Shown here: piece after piece, positions 44,702 to 53,470 of the stretch
How the letters are laid out: the number at the start of each line of letters is the position of its first letter
Position numbering within the stretch: position 1 is the stretch's first letter
Source: NCEH01 sp043195135
Lineage (GTDB): Bacteria; Pseudomonadota; Alphaproteobacteria; Rhizobiales; Xanthobacteraceae
DNA: 64,000 nucleotides
NCBI RefSeq assembly: GCF_043195135.1
Contig: NZ_JBAFWP010000009.1
Strand: one strand, 5' to 3'
Translations under genes and position numbers: made by a program
The notes under the pieces: generated by a model
What the model was told of the DNA's origin: nothing
What the model saw: only the letters and a program-made list of their open reading frames with translations
The model's database searches: none

Positions 44702-45847
44702 TCACATGGTGGCCAAGTGCAGCACGTCGTTCCATGTGGCAAAAACCATCAGCATCAACACAATGGCGAGGCCGATGCGAAAGCCGATATCCTGCGTGCG
44801 GGCGCTGAGCGGCCGCCCGCGCACCGCTTCAACAGCGTAGAACAGCAGGTGCCCACCGTCCAACAGCGGGATCGGAAAGAGGTTAAGAAGACCGATCGAA
44901 ACCGAAAGAACCGCCGCAAGGGACAGAAGCGCACCGATTCCATAGGTGGCTACCTGCCCCGACACCTGGGCGATGCGGATCGGGCCTCCCAGCTGATCGG
45001 CCGATTCCCGCCCGGCGATCAGGCCGCCGAGATAGTCGAAGGTGCGCGCGACCACGAACCAGGTCTCCTGCGCACCCATGGCGACAGCCTCCACCGGGCC
45101 ATAGCGGCGCGTGCTCACATCGGCGGCCGCAAGCGAGCGGGAAATGCCCAGCAGGCCCATCTTGTGGGCATTGCCGAACGCGTCCTTCACCTCGCGCAAT
45201 TGCGGGGTCGCGGTCAGCGAAAGCTCGGCATTGCCGCGCTCCACCTTGAAGCTCAAGGCCTGGCCGGCATTGGAGCCGACAATGCGCTGCATGTCGGCGA
45301 AACTCTCCACCGCCGTGCCGTCGATGCTGAGGACCAGGTCGCCGGGCACGAATCCGGCCTGCTCGGCGGCACTGCCGGCGGCCACCTGATCCACGCGCGG
45401 CGCCGTCACCTGGCGGCCGAACACCATGAAGACCATGGAGAAGATGACCACCGCCAGGAGGAAATTGGCGATCGGCCCGGCCGCGACGATGGCGGCGCGC
45501 CAGGCGAGCGGCGCGTAGAAGAAGCTTTCCTTGCGCTCTTGGGGCGTCATCTGCCGCAGCTTTTCGGTGTTCGGCGTGCTGGCCGCGTCTTCATCGCCGA
45601 AGAATCGCACATAGCCGCCGAGCGGTACGGCGGCGAGGCGCCAGCGGGTGCCGTGGCGATCGTTGAAGCCGGCGATCTCCGGGCCGAACCCCAGGGAGAA
45701 GGTCAAGACCCGCACGCCTGCACGCCGCGCGACCCAGAAATGGCCGAGCTCGTGAAAAAATACCACCAGGGTCAGCACAAAGAGGAACGGCACCACATAG
45801 CCAAGGAGCGAGGTGCCCCAGGCGCCCAGACTCGCAAACACTTCCAT
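44702..45847 (-). CDS. rseP: Site-2 intramembrane zinc protease RseP
   Basis: A 381-residue M50 metalloprotease. The zinc motif HELGH is in VVFFHELGHFWVARRAG (about residues 31-35) and the third ligand in PLLDGGHLLFY. A PDZ domain (about 130-210; ERGNAELSLTATP, GFVPGDLVLSIDG) lies between membrane helices. It cleaves anti-sigma factors and remnant signal peptides in the inner membrane. The start at 45847 begins a hydrophobic N-terminus. It is about 200 bases downstream of dxr. Confidence 0.96.
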   Translation of the reverse strand: MEVFASLGAWGTSLLGYVVPFLFVLTLVVFFHELGHFWVARRAGVRVLTFSLGFGPEIAGFNDRHGTRWRLAAVPLGGYVRFFGDEDAASTPNTEKLRQMTPQERKESFFYAPLAWRAAIVAAGPIANFLLAVVIFSMVFMVFGRQVTAPRVDQVAAGSAAEQAGFVPGDLVLSIDGTAVESFADMQRIVGSNAGQALSFKVERGNAELSLTATPQLREVKDAFGNAHKMGLLGISRSLAAADVSTRRYGPVEAVAMGAQETWFVVARTFDYLGGLIAGRESADQLGGPIRIAQVSGQVATYGIGALLSLAAVLSVSIGLLNLFPIPLLDGGHLLFYAVEAVRGRPLSARTQDIGFRIGLAIVLMLMVFATWNDVLHLATM

Positions 45848-46045
45848 CGTCCGTTCCTCGCGTGCGCCGCGCCGGCCCGTGGCGAAGCGCCGCGCAGCCG
45901 ATGGCACCGAATGTTGGGCGAAGGTCGCGCCTTGCGGCCTTCGCGATCCACAGGAGATGAGGCCGAATGCCCCAGCGCTGAGCCTTAGGATGCCTTTGCG
46001 GCAAACTTAGGCAAGGGCGAAAGCGATAATCGGTTGGAACCGGTC

Positions 46046-47218
46046 TCAGGCGACGGCGGCGGCCGCATATTTCGGCAGCAGGGACACCGCGACGCGGCGC
46101 GCCTGCGCATCGAGCGCCAGCGCCTCTTCGAGGGAAGCCGGAGGGCCGTCGGCGGGGAGCGTCGCCAGCGTCTCCTCGACAATCGCCGCGATGCCGAACA
46201 TGCCGATCGCACCTTCAAGGAAGGCGGCGACGGCGATCTCGTTGGCGCCGTTGAGGATGGTCGGGGCGCTGCCGCCCGCTTCCATCGCTTCCATCGCAAG
46301 ACGCAGGGCGGGGAATCGCTCCAGGTCCGGCGCCTCGAAGGTCAGCCGGCCCACCTTGGTGAGGTCGAGCCGGCGGCAGGAGGTTTCCAGCCGCTCGGGG
46401 AAACCGAGGCAATGGGCGATGGGCACGCACATGTCCGGTACGGCAAGTCCTGCGACCACCGATCCGTCGCGGAACGAGACGAGGCCATGCACCACCGATT
46501 CGGGATGCACCACCGCGTCCAGCTGGGCGGCCGGGATGGCGAACAGATGGTGCGCTTCGATCAGCTCCAGCCCCTTGTTCATCAAGGTGGCGGAATCGAT
46601 GGTGATCTTCGCGCCCATGGACCAGTTGGGATGCTTCAGCGCATCGGCGGCGCGGGCACGGGCAATCTGCTCGCGCGGCGCGGTGCGGAACGGGCCGCCG
46701 GAGGCGGTGATGGTCACACGCTCCACATCCGCCCGCGGCCCGGCGCCGAGCGCCTGATAGATGGCGTTATGCTCGGAATCCATCGGCAGCAGCATGGTGC
46801 CGGTGCGCGCGGCCTCGGCGATGAAGAACGCGCCCGCGGCCACGAGACATTCCTTGTTGGCCACCGCGAGCCGCCGGCCCGGCCCGAAGGCCGCGACGGT
46901 CGGCGCGAGGCCGGCCACGCCGGAAATGGCGGCCACCACGAGATTCGCCTCGCGCTGGGCCGCCTCGATGATGGCCGAAGGCCCCGCCCCGGTTTCGATT
47001 CCCGTGCCCGCGAGCAGTTCGGCCAGTTCCGCGCCCTTGGCGGCATCGGCGATGGCGGCGAAGCGGACGTCGAGGTCGCGCGCGACCTGCGCCAGGGCCT
47101 GGGGATCGCGCCCACCCGCGACCGCTTCCACGCGATAGCGGCCGGGTGCTTCGCTCAGCACCTTCACCGTGCTGCGGCCCACCGAGCCGGTGACCCCAAG
47201 GATGGAAATGACGGTCAT
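46046..47218 (-). CDS. dxr: 1-deoxy-D-xylulose-5-phosphate reductoisomerase
   Basis: A 390-residue enzyme for the second step of the MEP isoprenoid pathway, using NADPH and a divalent metal. The NADPH-binding start is SILGVTGSVGRSTV (a Val replaces the usual second Ser). The metal site is in LLPMDSEHNAIYQ, the flexible loop in HPNWSMGAKITIDSATLMNKGLE, and the C-terminal part in ILNGANEIAVAAFL. It is 10 bases downstream of cdsA. Its product supplies UppS encoded in the same cluster. Confidence 0.96.
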   Translation of the reverse strand: MTVISILGVTGSVGRSTVKVLSEAPGRYRVEAVAGGRDPQALAQVARDLDVRFAAIADAAKGAELAELLAGTGIETGAGPSAIIEAAQREANLVVAAISGVAGLAPTVAAFGPGRRLAVANKECLVAAGAFFIAEAARTGTMLLPMDSEHNAIYQALGAGPRADVERVTITASGGPFRTAPREQIARARAADALKHPNWSMGAKITIDSATLMNKGLELIEAHHLFAIPAAQLDAVVHPESVVHGLVSFRDGSVVAGLAVPDMCVPIAHCLGFPERLETSCRRLDLTKVGRLTFEAPDLERFPALRLAMEAMEAGGSAPTILNGANEIAVAAFLEGAIGMFGIAAIVEETLATLPADGPPASLEEALALDAQARRVAVSLLPKYAAAAVA

Positions 47219-47228
47219 GGCAAGAGAC

Positions 47229-48041
47229 CTACCACAAAAGCAGACCCGCCGCTGGGGCAAGGTCGTTGCGGGCAAAACCGATCAGGCCGGCGAGCAGCAC
47301 GGCGGCGAGAAATCCGTCCAGCCGGTCCAGCACGCCGCCATGTCCGGGGATGAGGCTTCCGGCATCCTTCACGCCGAAGGCCCGCTTGAAGGCCGATTCC
47401 GCGAGATCGCCGGATTGCGCCACCGCGCTCAGCACGATGCCGAGCGCCACCCACATGGGGTTGAAGACAAGCCCGGCGGCCAGCAGCAGCGCGATTCCCG
47501 CAGCCATGCCGCAGACCGCGCCACCGAGCGCGCCGGACCAGGTCTTGTTGGGCGAAAGGCGCGGCCACAGCTTGGGGCCGCCGAGGGTGCGGCCGGTGAA
47601 ATAGGCGCCGATGTCCGTGCTCCATACCACCGCATAGAGGAACAGCACGGCGACGAGGCCCAATTGGTCGGTATCGCGCAGCGCCACGATGGGCAGGCTG
47701 GCCACCGCGCCGCATGCCACGCCCGCCCCGGCCCACAAGCGGCCGCGCGCGACCAAGATCGCAAGCACCGCGCCGACGAGGCAGATCAGCGTCGCCCCCG
47801 CCCCGGACCCGGTGGCGGCAAGCACGGCGCTCGCAGCCAGCACGGCGGCGGCGCCGATGGCGATCGGCAGCGGACGGGGCGTCACGCGCGCGACCGTGCC
47901 GCATTCATAGACGATGGCGATGCCCGCGAGCGCCCAGATGAGCGCGAAGGGCCAGCCGCCGAACCAGGTGAGCGCCAGGACGAGCGGCGCCAGTATGGCG
48001 GCGGAAAGGGTGCGCTGGCGGAGGTCTTTTCCGCCGATCAC
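47229..48041 (-). CDS. cdsA: Phosphatidate cytidylyltransferase
   Basis: A 270-residue polytopic membrane enzyme making CDP-diacylglycerol, the precursor of all membrane phospholipids. About seven helices are visible and the CdsA signature is intact near the C-terminus (SGDLAESAFKRAFGVKD then IPGHGGVLDRLDG). The start is a GTG at 48041 overlapping the uppS stop (GTGA, 48038-48041), so it is coupled to uppS. Confidence 0.95.
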   Translation of the reverse strand: MIGGKDLRQRTLSAAILAPLVLALTWFGGWPFALIWALAGIAIVYECGTVARVTPRPLPIAIGAAAVLAASAVLAATGSGAGATLICLVGAVLAILVARGRLWAGAGVACGAVASLPIVALRDTDQLGLVAVLFLYAVVWSTDIGAYFTGRTLGGPKLWPRLSPNKTWSGALGGAVCGMAAGIALLLAAGLVFNPMWVALGIVLSAVAQSGDLAESAFKRAFGVKDAGSLIPGHGGVLDRLDGFLAAVLLAGLIGFARNDLAPAAGLLLW

Positions 48042-48808
48042 GTGCGCACGCTGCCGGCGCGGGCGGCAATGCCGCCGAACCGACGGTCACGCCGGGCATA
48101 TTCCTCGATGGCGCCCACCAGCGCCGCGTGGTCGAACTCGGGCCAATAGATGGGCAGGAATACGAGTTCCGAATAGGCGCCCTGCCAGAGCAGGAAATTG
48201 GACAGGCGCTGCTCGCCGCTGGTGCGCACGATCAGGTCCGGATCGGGAATTCCCGCCGTATCAAGATGGGCGGAGATCATGTCCGCGCTGATGTCCTCGG
48301 GGCGGATCCTGCCGGCCACCGCCTCGGCGGCGAGGCGCGCGGCGGCGGCGGCGATCTCCTGCCGCCCGCCATAATTGAACGCCACGATCAGGGTCAGGCC
48401 CGTGTTGTCCTTGGTCAGCGCCTCGGCCTCGTCCAGCAGCTGGCAGATGTCCCGGGCCAGCTCCGCCCGCTCGCCGATGATGCGCACGCGCACATTGGCG
48501 CTGTGCAGCTCGGCCAGATCGTGTCGGACGAACCGCTTCAGCAGGCCCATGAGGTCGGAGACCTCGCTTGCCGGGCGAGACCAGTTCTCGCTGGAGAAGC
48601 TATAGATGGTGAGATAGCGGATGCCGATCTCGCGCGCCGCGCGCACGCACCGGCGCAGCGCCTCGAGCCCGCGCCGGTGGCCTTCGAAGCGGGGAAGGTT
48701 GCGAGCCGTCGCCCAGCGCCCGTTGCCGTCCATGATGACGCCCACGTGCACCGGAATGCACGCGCCACCCGTGGCTGGCGTCGCTGAGGCGCCGTTGCGC
48801 ACCGACAT
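48038..48808 (-). CDS. uppS: Undecaprenyl diphosphate synthase (isoprenyl transferase)
   Basis: A 256-residue cis-prenyltransferase that makes the C55 lipid carrier for peptidoglycan and polysaccharides. Key segments are VIMDGNGRWATARNLPRFEGH (catalytic aspartate and diphosphate site), FSSENWSRP, and RTSGEQRLSNFLLWQ with the later EL/F end. The start at 48808 is preferred, with AAGGGGAAGGGG just upstream; a methionine 6 codons earlier lies within that purine tract. It is 28 bases after frr. Confidence 0.95.
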   Translation of the reverse strand: MSVRNGASATPATGGACIPVHVGVIMDGNGRWATARNLPRFEGHRRGLEALRRCVRAAREIGIRYLTIYSFSSENWSRPASEVSDLMGLLKRFVRHDLAELHSANVRVRIIGERAELARDICQLLDEAEALTKDNTGLTLIVAFNYGGRQEIAAAAARLAAEAVAGRIRPEDISADMISAHLDTAGIPDPDLIVRTSGEQRLSNFLLWQGAYSELVFLPIYWPEFDHAALVGAIEEYARRDRRFGGIAARAGSVRT

Positions 48809-48836
48809 GGCCCCTTCCCCTTTCATGCCATGCTCC

Positions 48837-49400
48837 TCAGACCGAGAGGATTTCCTTTTCCTTGTGGGCGAGGGTCTGGTCCACTTCGGCGATCACCTCG
48901 TCCGTCGCCTTCTGCACCTGGGTGGAGAAGCGATCGAGGTCATCGGCGCTGATCTCGCTGTCCTTTTCGAGCTTCTTGAGCAGGTCCATGCCATCGCGGC
49001 GCACATGGCGCACCGAGACGCGGGCCGCCTCGGCATATTTATGGGCGACCTTCACCATCTCCTGGCGCCGCTCCTGGTTCAGCTCGGGGATGCGAATACG
49101 CATCACCTGGCCCTCGGTGGAGGGGTTGAGGCCGAGATTGCTGTCGCGGATCGCCTTTTCCACCGCGCTGACCATCGAGCGGTCCCACACCTGGACGGAC
49201 AGCATGCGCGGCTCGGGCACCGAGACCGTGGCCACCTGGCTGATGGGCATATGGGTGCCGTAGGCATCCACCTGGATCGGCTCCAGGAGGCTGGCCGACG
49301 CGCGGCCGGTGCGCAGGCCGCCGAGTTCCTGCTTCAGCACGCCCACCGCGCCCTGCATGCGGCGCTTGAGATCGGCAAGGTCGAATGCGTCGGTGCTCAT
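48837..49400 (-). CDS. frr: Ribosome recycling factor
   Basis: A 187-residue RRF that splits post-termination ribosomes together with EF-G. The three-helix bundle and small beta domain are recognisable: LGGLRTGRASASLLEPIQV, the YGTHMPISQVATVSVPEPR domain II, and the C-terminal RRDGMDLLKKLEKDSEIS and VDQTLAHKEKEILSV. The start at 49400 has AGGAA upstream. The 220 bases between it and pyrH show no gene. Confidence 0.97.
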   Translation of the reverse strand: MSTDAFDLADLKRRMQGAVGVLKQELGGLRTGRASASLLEPIQVDAYGTHMPISQVATVSVPEPRMLSVQVWDRSMVSAVEKAIRDSNLGLNPSTEGQVMRIRIPELNQERRQEMVKVAHKYAEAARVSVRHVRRDGMDLLKKLEKDSEISADDLDRFSTQVQKATDEVIAEVDQTLAHKEKEILSV

Positions 49401-49620
49401 GGCAAATTCCTGTTCTTCATTTTCCCGGCGCGACAGGCCGGTTCTATCCTTCCCGCCCCGCCTGACGACACGGCCGAAGGCCAAGGCCTCTGAAACCCGG
49501 GGCACACGGGACCCGCGCGCCGGCGGCCATGCGCCGCGTTCCGGCGAGACGGCTGCCGCGCCGGCACCCGCAGGTACCGGCCGGCGGAACACGACGCGCC
49601 GCGCTTCCCGACTTATGCCT

Positions 49621-50337
49621 TCACGGCGCAACCACGGTCACGTGACCTTCGCCCTTGGCGGCCGCCACGATGGCACCCGGTTCGCGAATAGAAAAGACGA
49701 TTATCGGCAAGGCGGCTTCACGGGCAAGGGCGAACGCAGCGGCATCCATCACCTTCAGATCGTAGGCCAGGGCCTGATCATGGGTGAGGCGGTCATAGCG
49801 GCGGGCGTTCGGATCGAGCTTGGGATCGGCGGTATAGACGCCGTCCACATTGGTCGCCTTCAGCACCGCGTCGCAGCTCAGTTCGGCCGCGCGCAGCACC
49901 GCGCCGGTGTCGGTGGTGAAGTACGGATTACCCGTGCCCCCCGCCAGCAGCACGATCCGCCCGCGCCGCAGATGCCGCATGGCCGGCTGGCGGGCATAGG
50001 GCTCGCAGACGGTGGGCATGGGAATGGCGGACATGGTCCGGGCCGGCTCGCCGGCCGCTTCCACCGCCTGCTCCAGGGCGAGGCAGTTCATGACGGTGGC
50101 GAGCATGCCCATATGGTCGGCGGTCGACCGGTTGAGGTCCTCGCCGGCCACGCGGGCACCGCGCAGGATATTGCCGCCGCCCACAACCACGGCAACCTCG
50201 CAGCCGAGCGCACGCACGGCCACGAGATCGCGGGCGATCCGCGTCACGGTCGGGGGATGGAGCCCGAACGGCTCCGGTCCCATCAAGGCCTCGCCGGAGA
50301 CCTTGATGAGGACGCGGGGATAGGGAAGGTCGGACAT
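49621..50337 (-). CDS. pyrH: UMP kinase
   Basis: A 238-residue amino-acid-kinase-fold enzyme converting UMP to UDP, hexameric and GTP-regulated in bacteria. Visible motifs: LIKVSGEALMG at the N-terminus, VVVGGGNILRG, STADHMGMLATVMNCLAL, and the FTTDTGAVLRAAE substrate segment. A strong ribosome site (GGGAGGGGG) precedes the ATG. It lies between tsf (20 bases) and frr, the usual bacterial order. Confidence 0.97.
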   Translation of the reverse strand: MSDLPYPRVLIKVSGEALMGPEPFGLHPPTVTRIARDLVAVRALGCEVAVVVGGGNILRGARVAGEDLNRSTADHMGMLATVMNCLALEQAVEAAGEPARTMSAIPMPTVCEPYARQPAMRHLRRGRIVLLAGGTGNPYFTTDTGAVLRAAELSCDAVLKATNVDGVYTADPKLDPNARRYDRLTHDQALAYDLKVMDAAAFALAREAALPIIVFSIREPGAIVAAAKGEGHVTVVAP

Positions 50338-50357
50338 GGCCCCCTCCCCCGACGCGG

Positions 50358-51281
50358 TCAGGACTGACCCGCTGCGGCGGCGACTTCCGCCGCGAAGTCG
50401 CTCTCTTCCTTCTCGATGCCCTCGCCGAGCGCATAGCGCACGAAGGCGGTGAGCTTCACCGGCGCGCCGACGCCGCCCTCGGCTTCCTTCAGCACCTGGG
50501 CCACCGACTTGGAGCCGTCGTGCACGAACGGCTGCTCAAGCAGGGTGACTTCCTTGAAGAAGGTCTTCATGCCGCTTTCGGCAATCTTGTCCTGCACGTT
50601 GGCGGGCTTGCCCTGGTGCTTCTCGAGCAGGATCGCCTTCTCGCGGGCGACCACGCTCTCGTCGATGCCGGAGGCATCGAGCGCCAGCGGGCTCAGCGCC
50701 GCGACATGCATGGCGATCTGGCGGCCGAGGGTGGAGAGCTTCTCCACATCGCCCTTGGATTCGAGCGCCACCAGCACGCCGATGCGGCCGAGGCCCTCGG
50801 ACACCGTGCCGTGCACATAGGAGGCGATCACGCCATGCTCGACCTGGAGCTTGGCGACGCGGCGCAGCGCCATGTTCTCGCCGATGGTGGCGATAAGGGT
50901 GGCGAGCTTCTCGGACACGGTCACGCTCTCACCCGGGAAATGGGCGGCGGCCAGGGCTTCGAGCGAGCCATCGGTATTGAGGGCGATCTTGGCGGCTTCG
51001 CGCACGAACGCCTGGAAATCGGCGTTGCGGGCGACGAAGTCGGTCTCGGCATTCACTTCCAGCGCGACCGCATAATGGCCCGAGGATTCCACCGAAACGA
51101 GGCCTTCGGCGGCCACGCGGCCGGCCTTCTTGGCGGCCTTGGCGAGACCCTTCTTGCGCAGCCAGTCGATGGCGGCCTCGATGTCGCCGGCGGTCTCGGT
51201 GAGAGCGGCCTTGCAGTCCATCATGCCGGCGCCGGTCTTGTCGCGCAATTCCTTCACGAGTGCTGCCGTGATCGCGGCCAT
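50358..51281 (-). CDS. tsf: Elongation factor Ts
   Basis: A 307-residue nucleotide-exchange factor for EF-Tu. The N-terminal UBA-like domain (LVKELRDKTGAGMMDCKAAL) and the TDFVARN motif of the core are intact, followed by two core subdomains and the C-terminal module (about 230-275) around FFKEVTLLEQPFVHDGSKSV. AGAGGAA precedes the ATG by about 9 bases. It follows rpsB after 105 bases containing two hairpins. Confidence 0.97.
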   Translation of the reverse strand: MAAITAALVKELRDKTGAGMMDCKAALTETAGDIEAAIDWLRKKGLAKAAKKAGRVAAEGLVSVESSGHYAVALEVNAETDFVARNADFQAFVREAAKIALNTDGSLEALAAAHFPGESVTVSEKLATLIATIGENMALRRVAKLQVEHGVIASYVHGTVSEGLGRIGVLVALESKGDVEKLSTLGRQIAMHVAALSPLALDASGIDESVVAREKAILLEKHQGKPANVQDKIAESGMKTFFKEVTLLEQPFVHDGSKSVAQVLKEAEGGVGAPVKLTAFVRYALGEGIEKEESDFAAEVAAAAGQS

Positions 51282-51309
51282 GCTCAGCTTCCTCTTCTTC
51301 TCATGCCAC

Positions 51310-51358
51310 GGCCGGCCAAGGGGGTGCCCAAGCCGGCCGCCGGGGCGCTTATCGCCCC
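51310..51358 (-). other. Two hairpins in the rpsB-tsf spacer
   Basis: GGGGCG (51342-51347), loop CTTAT, CGCCCC (51353-51358), and GGCCGGC (51310-51316) with GCCGGCC (51332-51338). Neither is followed by a T-tract on the minus strand. An attenuating or processing structure between rpsB and tsf is common in bacteria, so partial termination here is plausible. Confidence 0.5.
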
Positions 51359-51386
51359 TTCACTCAAATGACCTCCGGAGAAGGGA

Positions 51387-52388
51387 TCACTCCACTTCGG
51401 CGGAGAACTCCTTGGCCTGGGCGATCCAGCCGTCAACGCGGCCCGGCAGTCCCACTTCTTCACCGATGTGATGCGCGTCCTGGGCATCCAGGCCGGCGAT
51501 CTGGGTGAAGTGGAAGATGCCGAGATCGTTGAGCTTCTGCTCGATCTCCGGGCTCACGCCCGTGAGCTTCTTCAGGTCGTCGGCGACGCCGCGCGGACCC
51601 GACAGGGGCTCGAAGGTGGACCACACGCTCAGCTCGGCGGGCAGGTCCTCGATCAGGGGCTCCTCGGCCGCGCCCACATCGCCGAAATCGCCGGCGCCGC
51701 GGGAAATGCCGTCGATGGCGGCGCGGGCGACCAGGTCGCAATAGAGCTGGATCGCGCGGCCGGCGTCGTCATTGCCGGGAACCGGGAAGGCGATGCCGTC
51801 GGGATCGCAATTGGTGTCGAGGATGGCCGCCACCGGGATGCCGAGGCGCTGGGCCTCCTTCACGGCGATGTCTTCCTTGTTCGTGTCGATCACGAACAGC
51901 AGGTCGGGCAGGCCGCCCATGTCGCGGATGCCACCGAGGGCGCGTTCCAGCTTCTCCTTTTCACGGGAGAGCGTCAGGCGCTCCTTCTTGGTGTAGCCGG
52001 AGCCCGCCTCGGGGCCGGCCAGCATCTCTTCCAGCTTCTTGAGCCGGGCGATGGAATTGGAGATCGTCTTCCAATTGGTGAGCATGCCGCCCAGCCAACG
52101 GGAATTGACAAAATACTGCGCGGAGCGGCGGGCGGCGTCGGCCACCTGGTCCGCGGCCTGGCGCTTGGTGCCGACGAACAGCACGCGGCCGCCATTGGCC
52201 ACCGTGTCGGACACGGCCTGGAGGGCGCGATGGAGCGCCGGCACGGTCTGCGACAGGTCGATGATGTGGATGTTGTTGCGGACGCCGAAGATATACGGCG
52301 CCATCTTGGGGTTCCAGCGGTGGGACTGGTGACCGAAATGCACGCCAGCTTCCAAAAGCTGACGCATGGAATAATCAGGAATTGCCAC
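51387..52388 (-). CDS. rpsB: 30S ribosomal protein S2 with C-terminal extension
   Basis: A 333-residue S2; the core (about 1-230) reads MRQLLEAGVHFGHQSHRWNPKM, RVLFVGTKRQAADQV, VNSRWLGGMLTNWKTI and DTNCDPDGIAFPVPGNDDA. About 100 extra C-terminal residues hold an acidic linker and a helix-hairpin-helix-like segment (PEIEQKLNDLGIFHFTQIAGL). Such extensions are known in alphaproteobacterial S2. The start is a GTG at 52388 with GGAGAG 9 bases upstream; the open frame beyond it is leader DNA. It heads the operon running to lpxB. Confidence 0.96.
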   Translation of the reverse strand: MAIPDYSMRQLLEAGVHFGHQSHRWNPKMAPYIFGVRNNIHIIDLSQTVPALHRALQAVSDTVANGGRVLFVGTKRQAADQVADAARRSAQYFVNSRWLGGMLTNWKTISNSIARLKKLEEMLAGPEAGSGYTKKERLTLSREKEKLERALGGIRDMGGLPDLLFVIDTNKEDIAVKEAQRLGIPVAAILDTNCDPDGIAFPVPGNDDAGRAIQLYCDLVARAAIDGISRGAGDFGDVGAAEEPLIEDLPAELSVWSTFEPLSGPRGVADDLKKLTGVSPEIEQKLNDLGIFHFTQIAGLDAQDAHHIGEEVGLPGRVDGWIAQAKEFSAEVE

Positions 52389-52672
52389 TTCTACTCTCCG
52401 GTTGAGCCTCCGCGGACGTACCCTCGGCCCGTCGGGGACGAAGGCACCGGATTGGCCAATTGGCCGACTGTCCGCGTGCGGAATGGCGCGGCTTATAGGC
52501 GAAGGGGGGCAAAAGGGCAAGGGCACCGCGGCTTTTCACCCGCTCCTCCCCAGGCTATCCGCCGTTTAGGTGAGATTCTCTCACCTCTGCACGGATTTTT
52601 CGCGTTTGCCCGCATGGGGCCTGGGCGGCCAGCCTTGGGGCACATTCAATGCCAGCCCCGATGGAGCCGCCC

Positions 52673-53470
52673 ATGTCCACCCTGCACCCGGTCCTCTGCG
52701 ACATTCGCGAAGGAATCGCCACCCTCACCCTCAACCGCCCGGAAAAGCTGAACGCCATCGACTATGCGCTGGCCGATGCCCTGCTCGCCTTCCTCGACAC
52801 GCTGGAAACCGACGACAGCGTGAAGGCGGTGATTCTAACCGGCGCCGGGGAGAAGGCCTTCTCCGCCGGCGGCGACATCCATCAATTCTCCCGCAGCGTG
52901 CGCCTCGGCCCGCTCGGCGCGGTCCGCGATTTCGTGCGGCGCGGCCAGACGCTCACCTCGCGAATCGAGGCCTTTCCCAAGCCCATCATCGCGGCGGTCA
53001 ACGGCATCGCCTTCGGCGGGGGATGCGAGATCACGGAGGCGGCGCCGCTGGCCATCGCCAGCGAGCGCGCGCTGTTCGCGAAGCCGGAAATCAAGCTCGG
53101 CATGCCGCCGACCTTCGGCGGCACGCAGCGCCTACCGCGCCTCGCCGGCCGCAAGCGCGCGCTGGAGCTGCTGCTGACCGGCGAAAGCTTCTCGCCGGAG
53201 CACGCTCTCGCGATGGGGCTGGTCAACCACGTTGTGCCCGCCGCGGAGCTTATTCCGGCGGCGCGGGCCTTGGCGCAGCGCATCATGCGCCACTCGCCGG
53301 TGGCGGTGACCAGCGTGCTCACGGCGGTGACGCGCGGCATCAACCAGACCATCGGCGAGGGCCTTCAGGTGGAAAGCGAGCAGTTCGCCCGCATGGTGCC
53401 CACCCACGACCTGCGCGAGGGCCTCGACGCCTGGATCGAGCGGCGCCAGCCGCGCTACATGGGGCGCTGA
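52673..53470 (+). CDS. Enoyl-CoA hydratase/isomerase family protein
   Basis: A 265-residue crotonase-fold protein that probably hydrates or isomerises an acyl-CoA. The first oxyanion-hole segment is AFSAGGDIHQF and the second GIAFGGGCEITEA, with the crotonase pattern ALFAKPEIKLGMPPTFGGTQRL. The usual catalytic-glutamate positions appear as Glu in GCEITEA and KPEIKLG, but the substrate cannot be told. The start at 52673 is chosen because GGAG lies 7-10 bases upstream; an ATG 8 codons earlier is possible. It is monocistronic and converges on, and overlaps by 16 bases, the LysR gene. Confidence 0.9.
   Translation: MSTLHPVLCDIREGIATLTLNRPEKLNAIDYALADALLAFLDTLETDDSVKAVILTGAGEKAFSAGGDIHQFSRSVRLGPLGAVRDFVRRGQTLTSRIEAFPKPIIAAVNGIAFGGGCEITEAAPLAIASERALFAKPEIKLGMPPTFGGTQRLPRLAGRKRALELLLTGESFSPEHALAMGLVNHVVPAAELIPAARALAQRIMRHSPVAVTSVLTAVTRGINQTIGEGLQVESEQFARMVPTHDLREGLDAWIERRQPRYMGR

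Noticed and set aside
41980..44808. A 942-codon open frame on the plus strand
   Set aside because: Antisense shadow of bamA, whose signal peptide, POTRA domains and barrel are evident.
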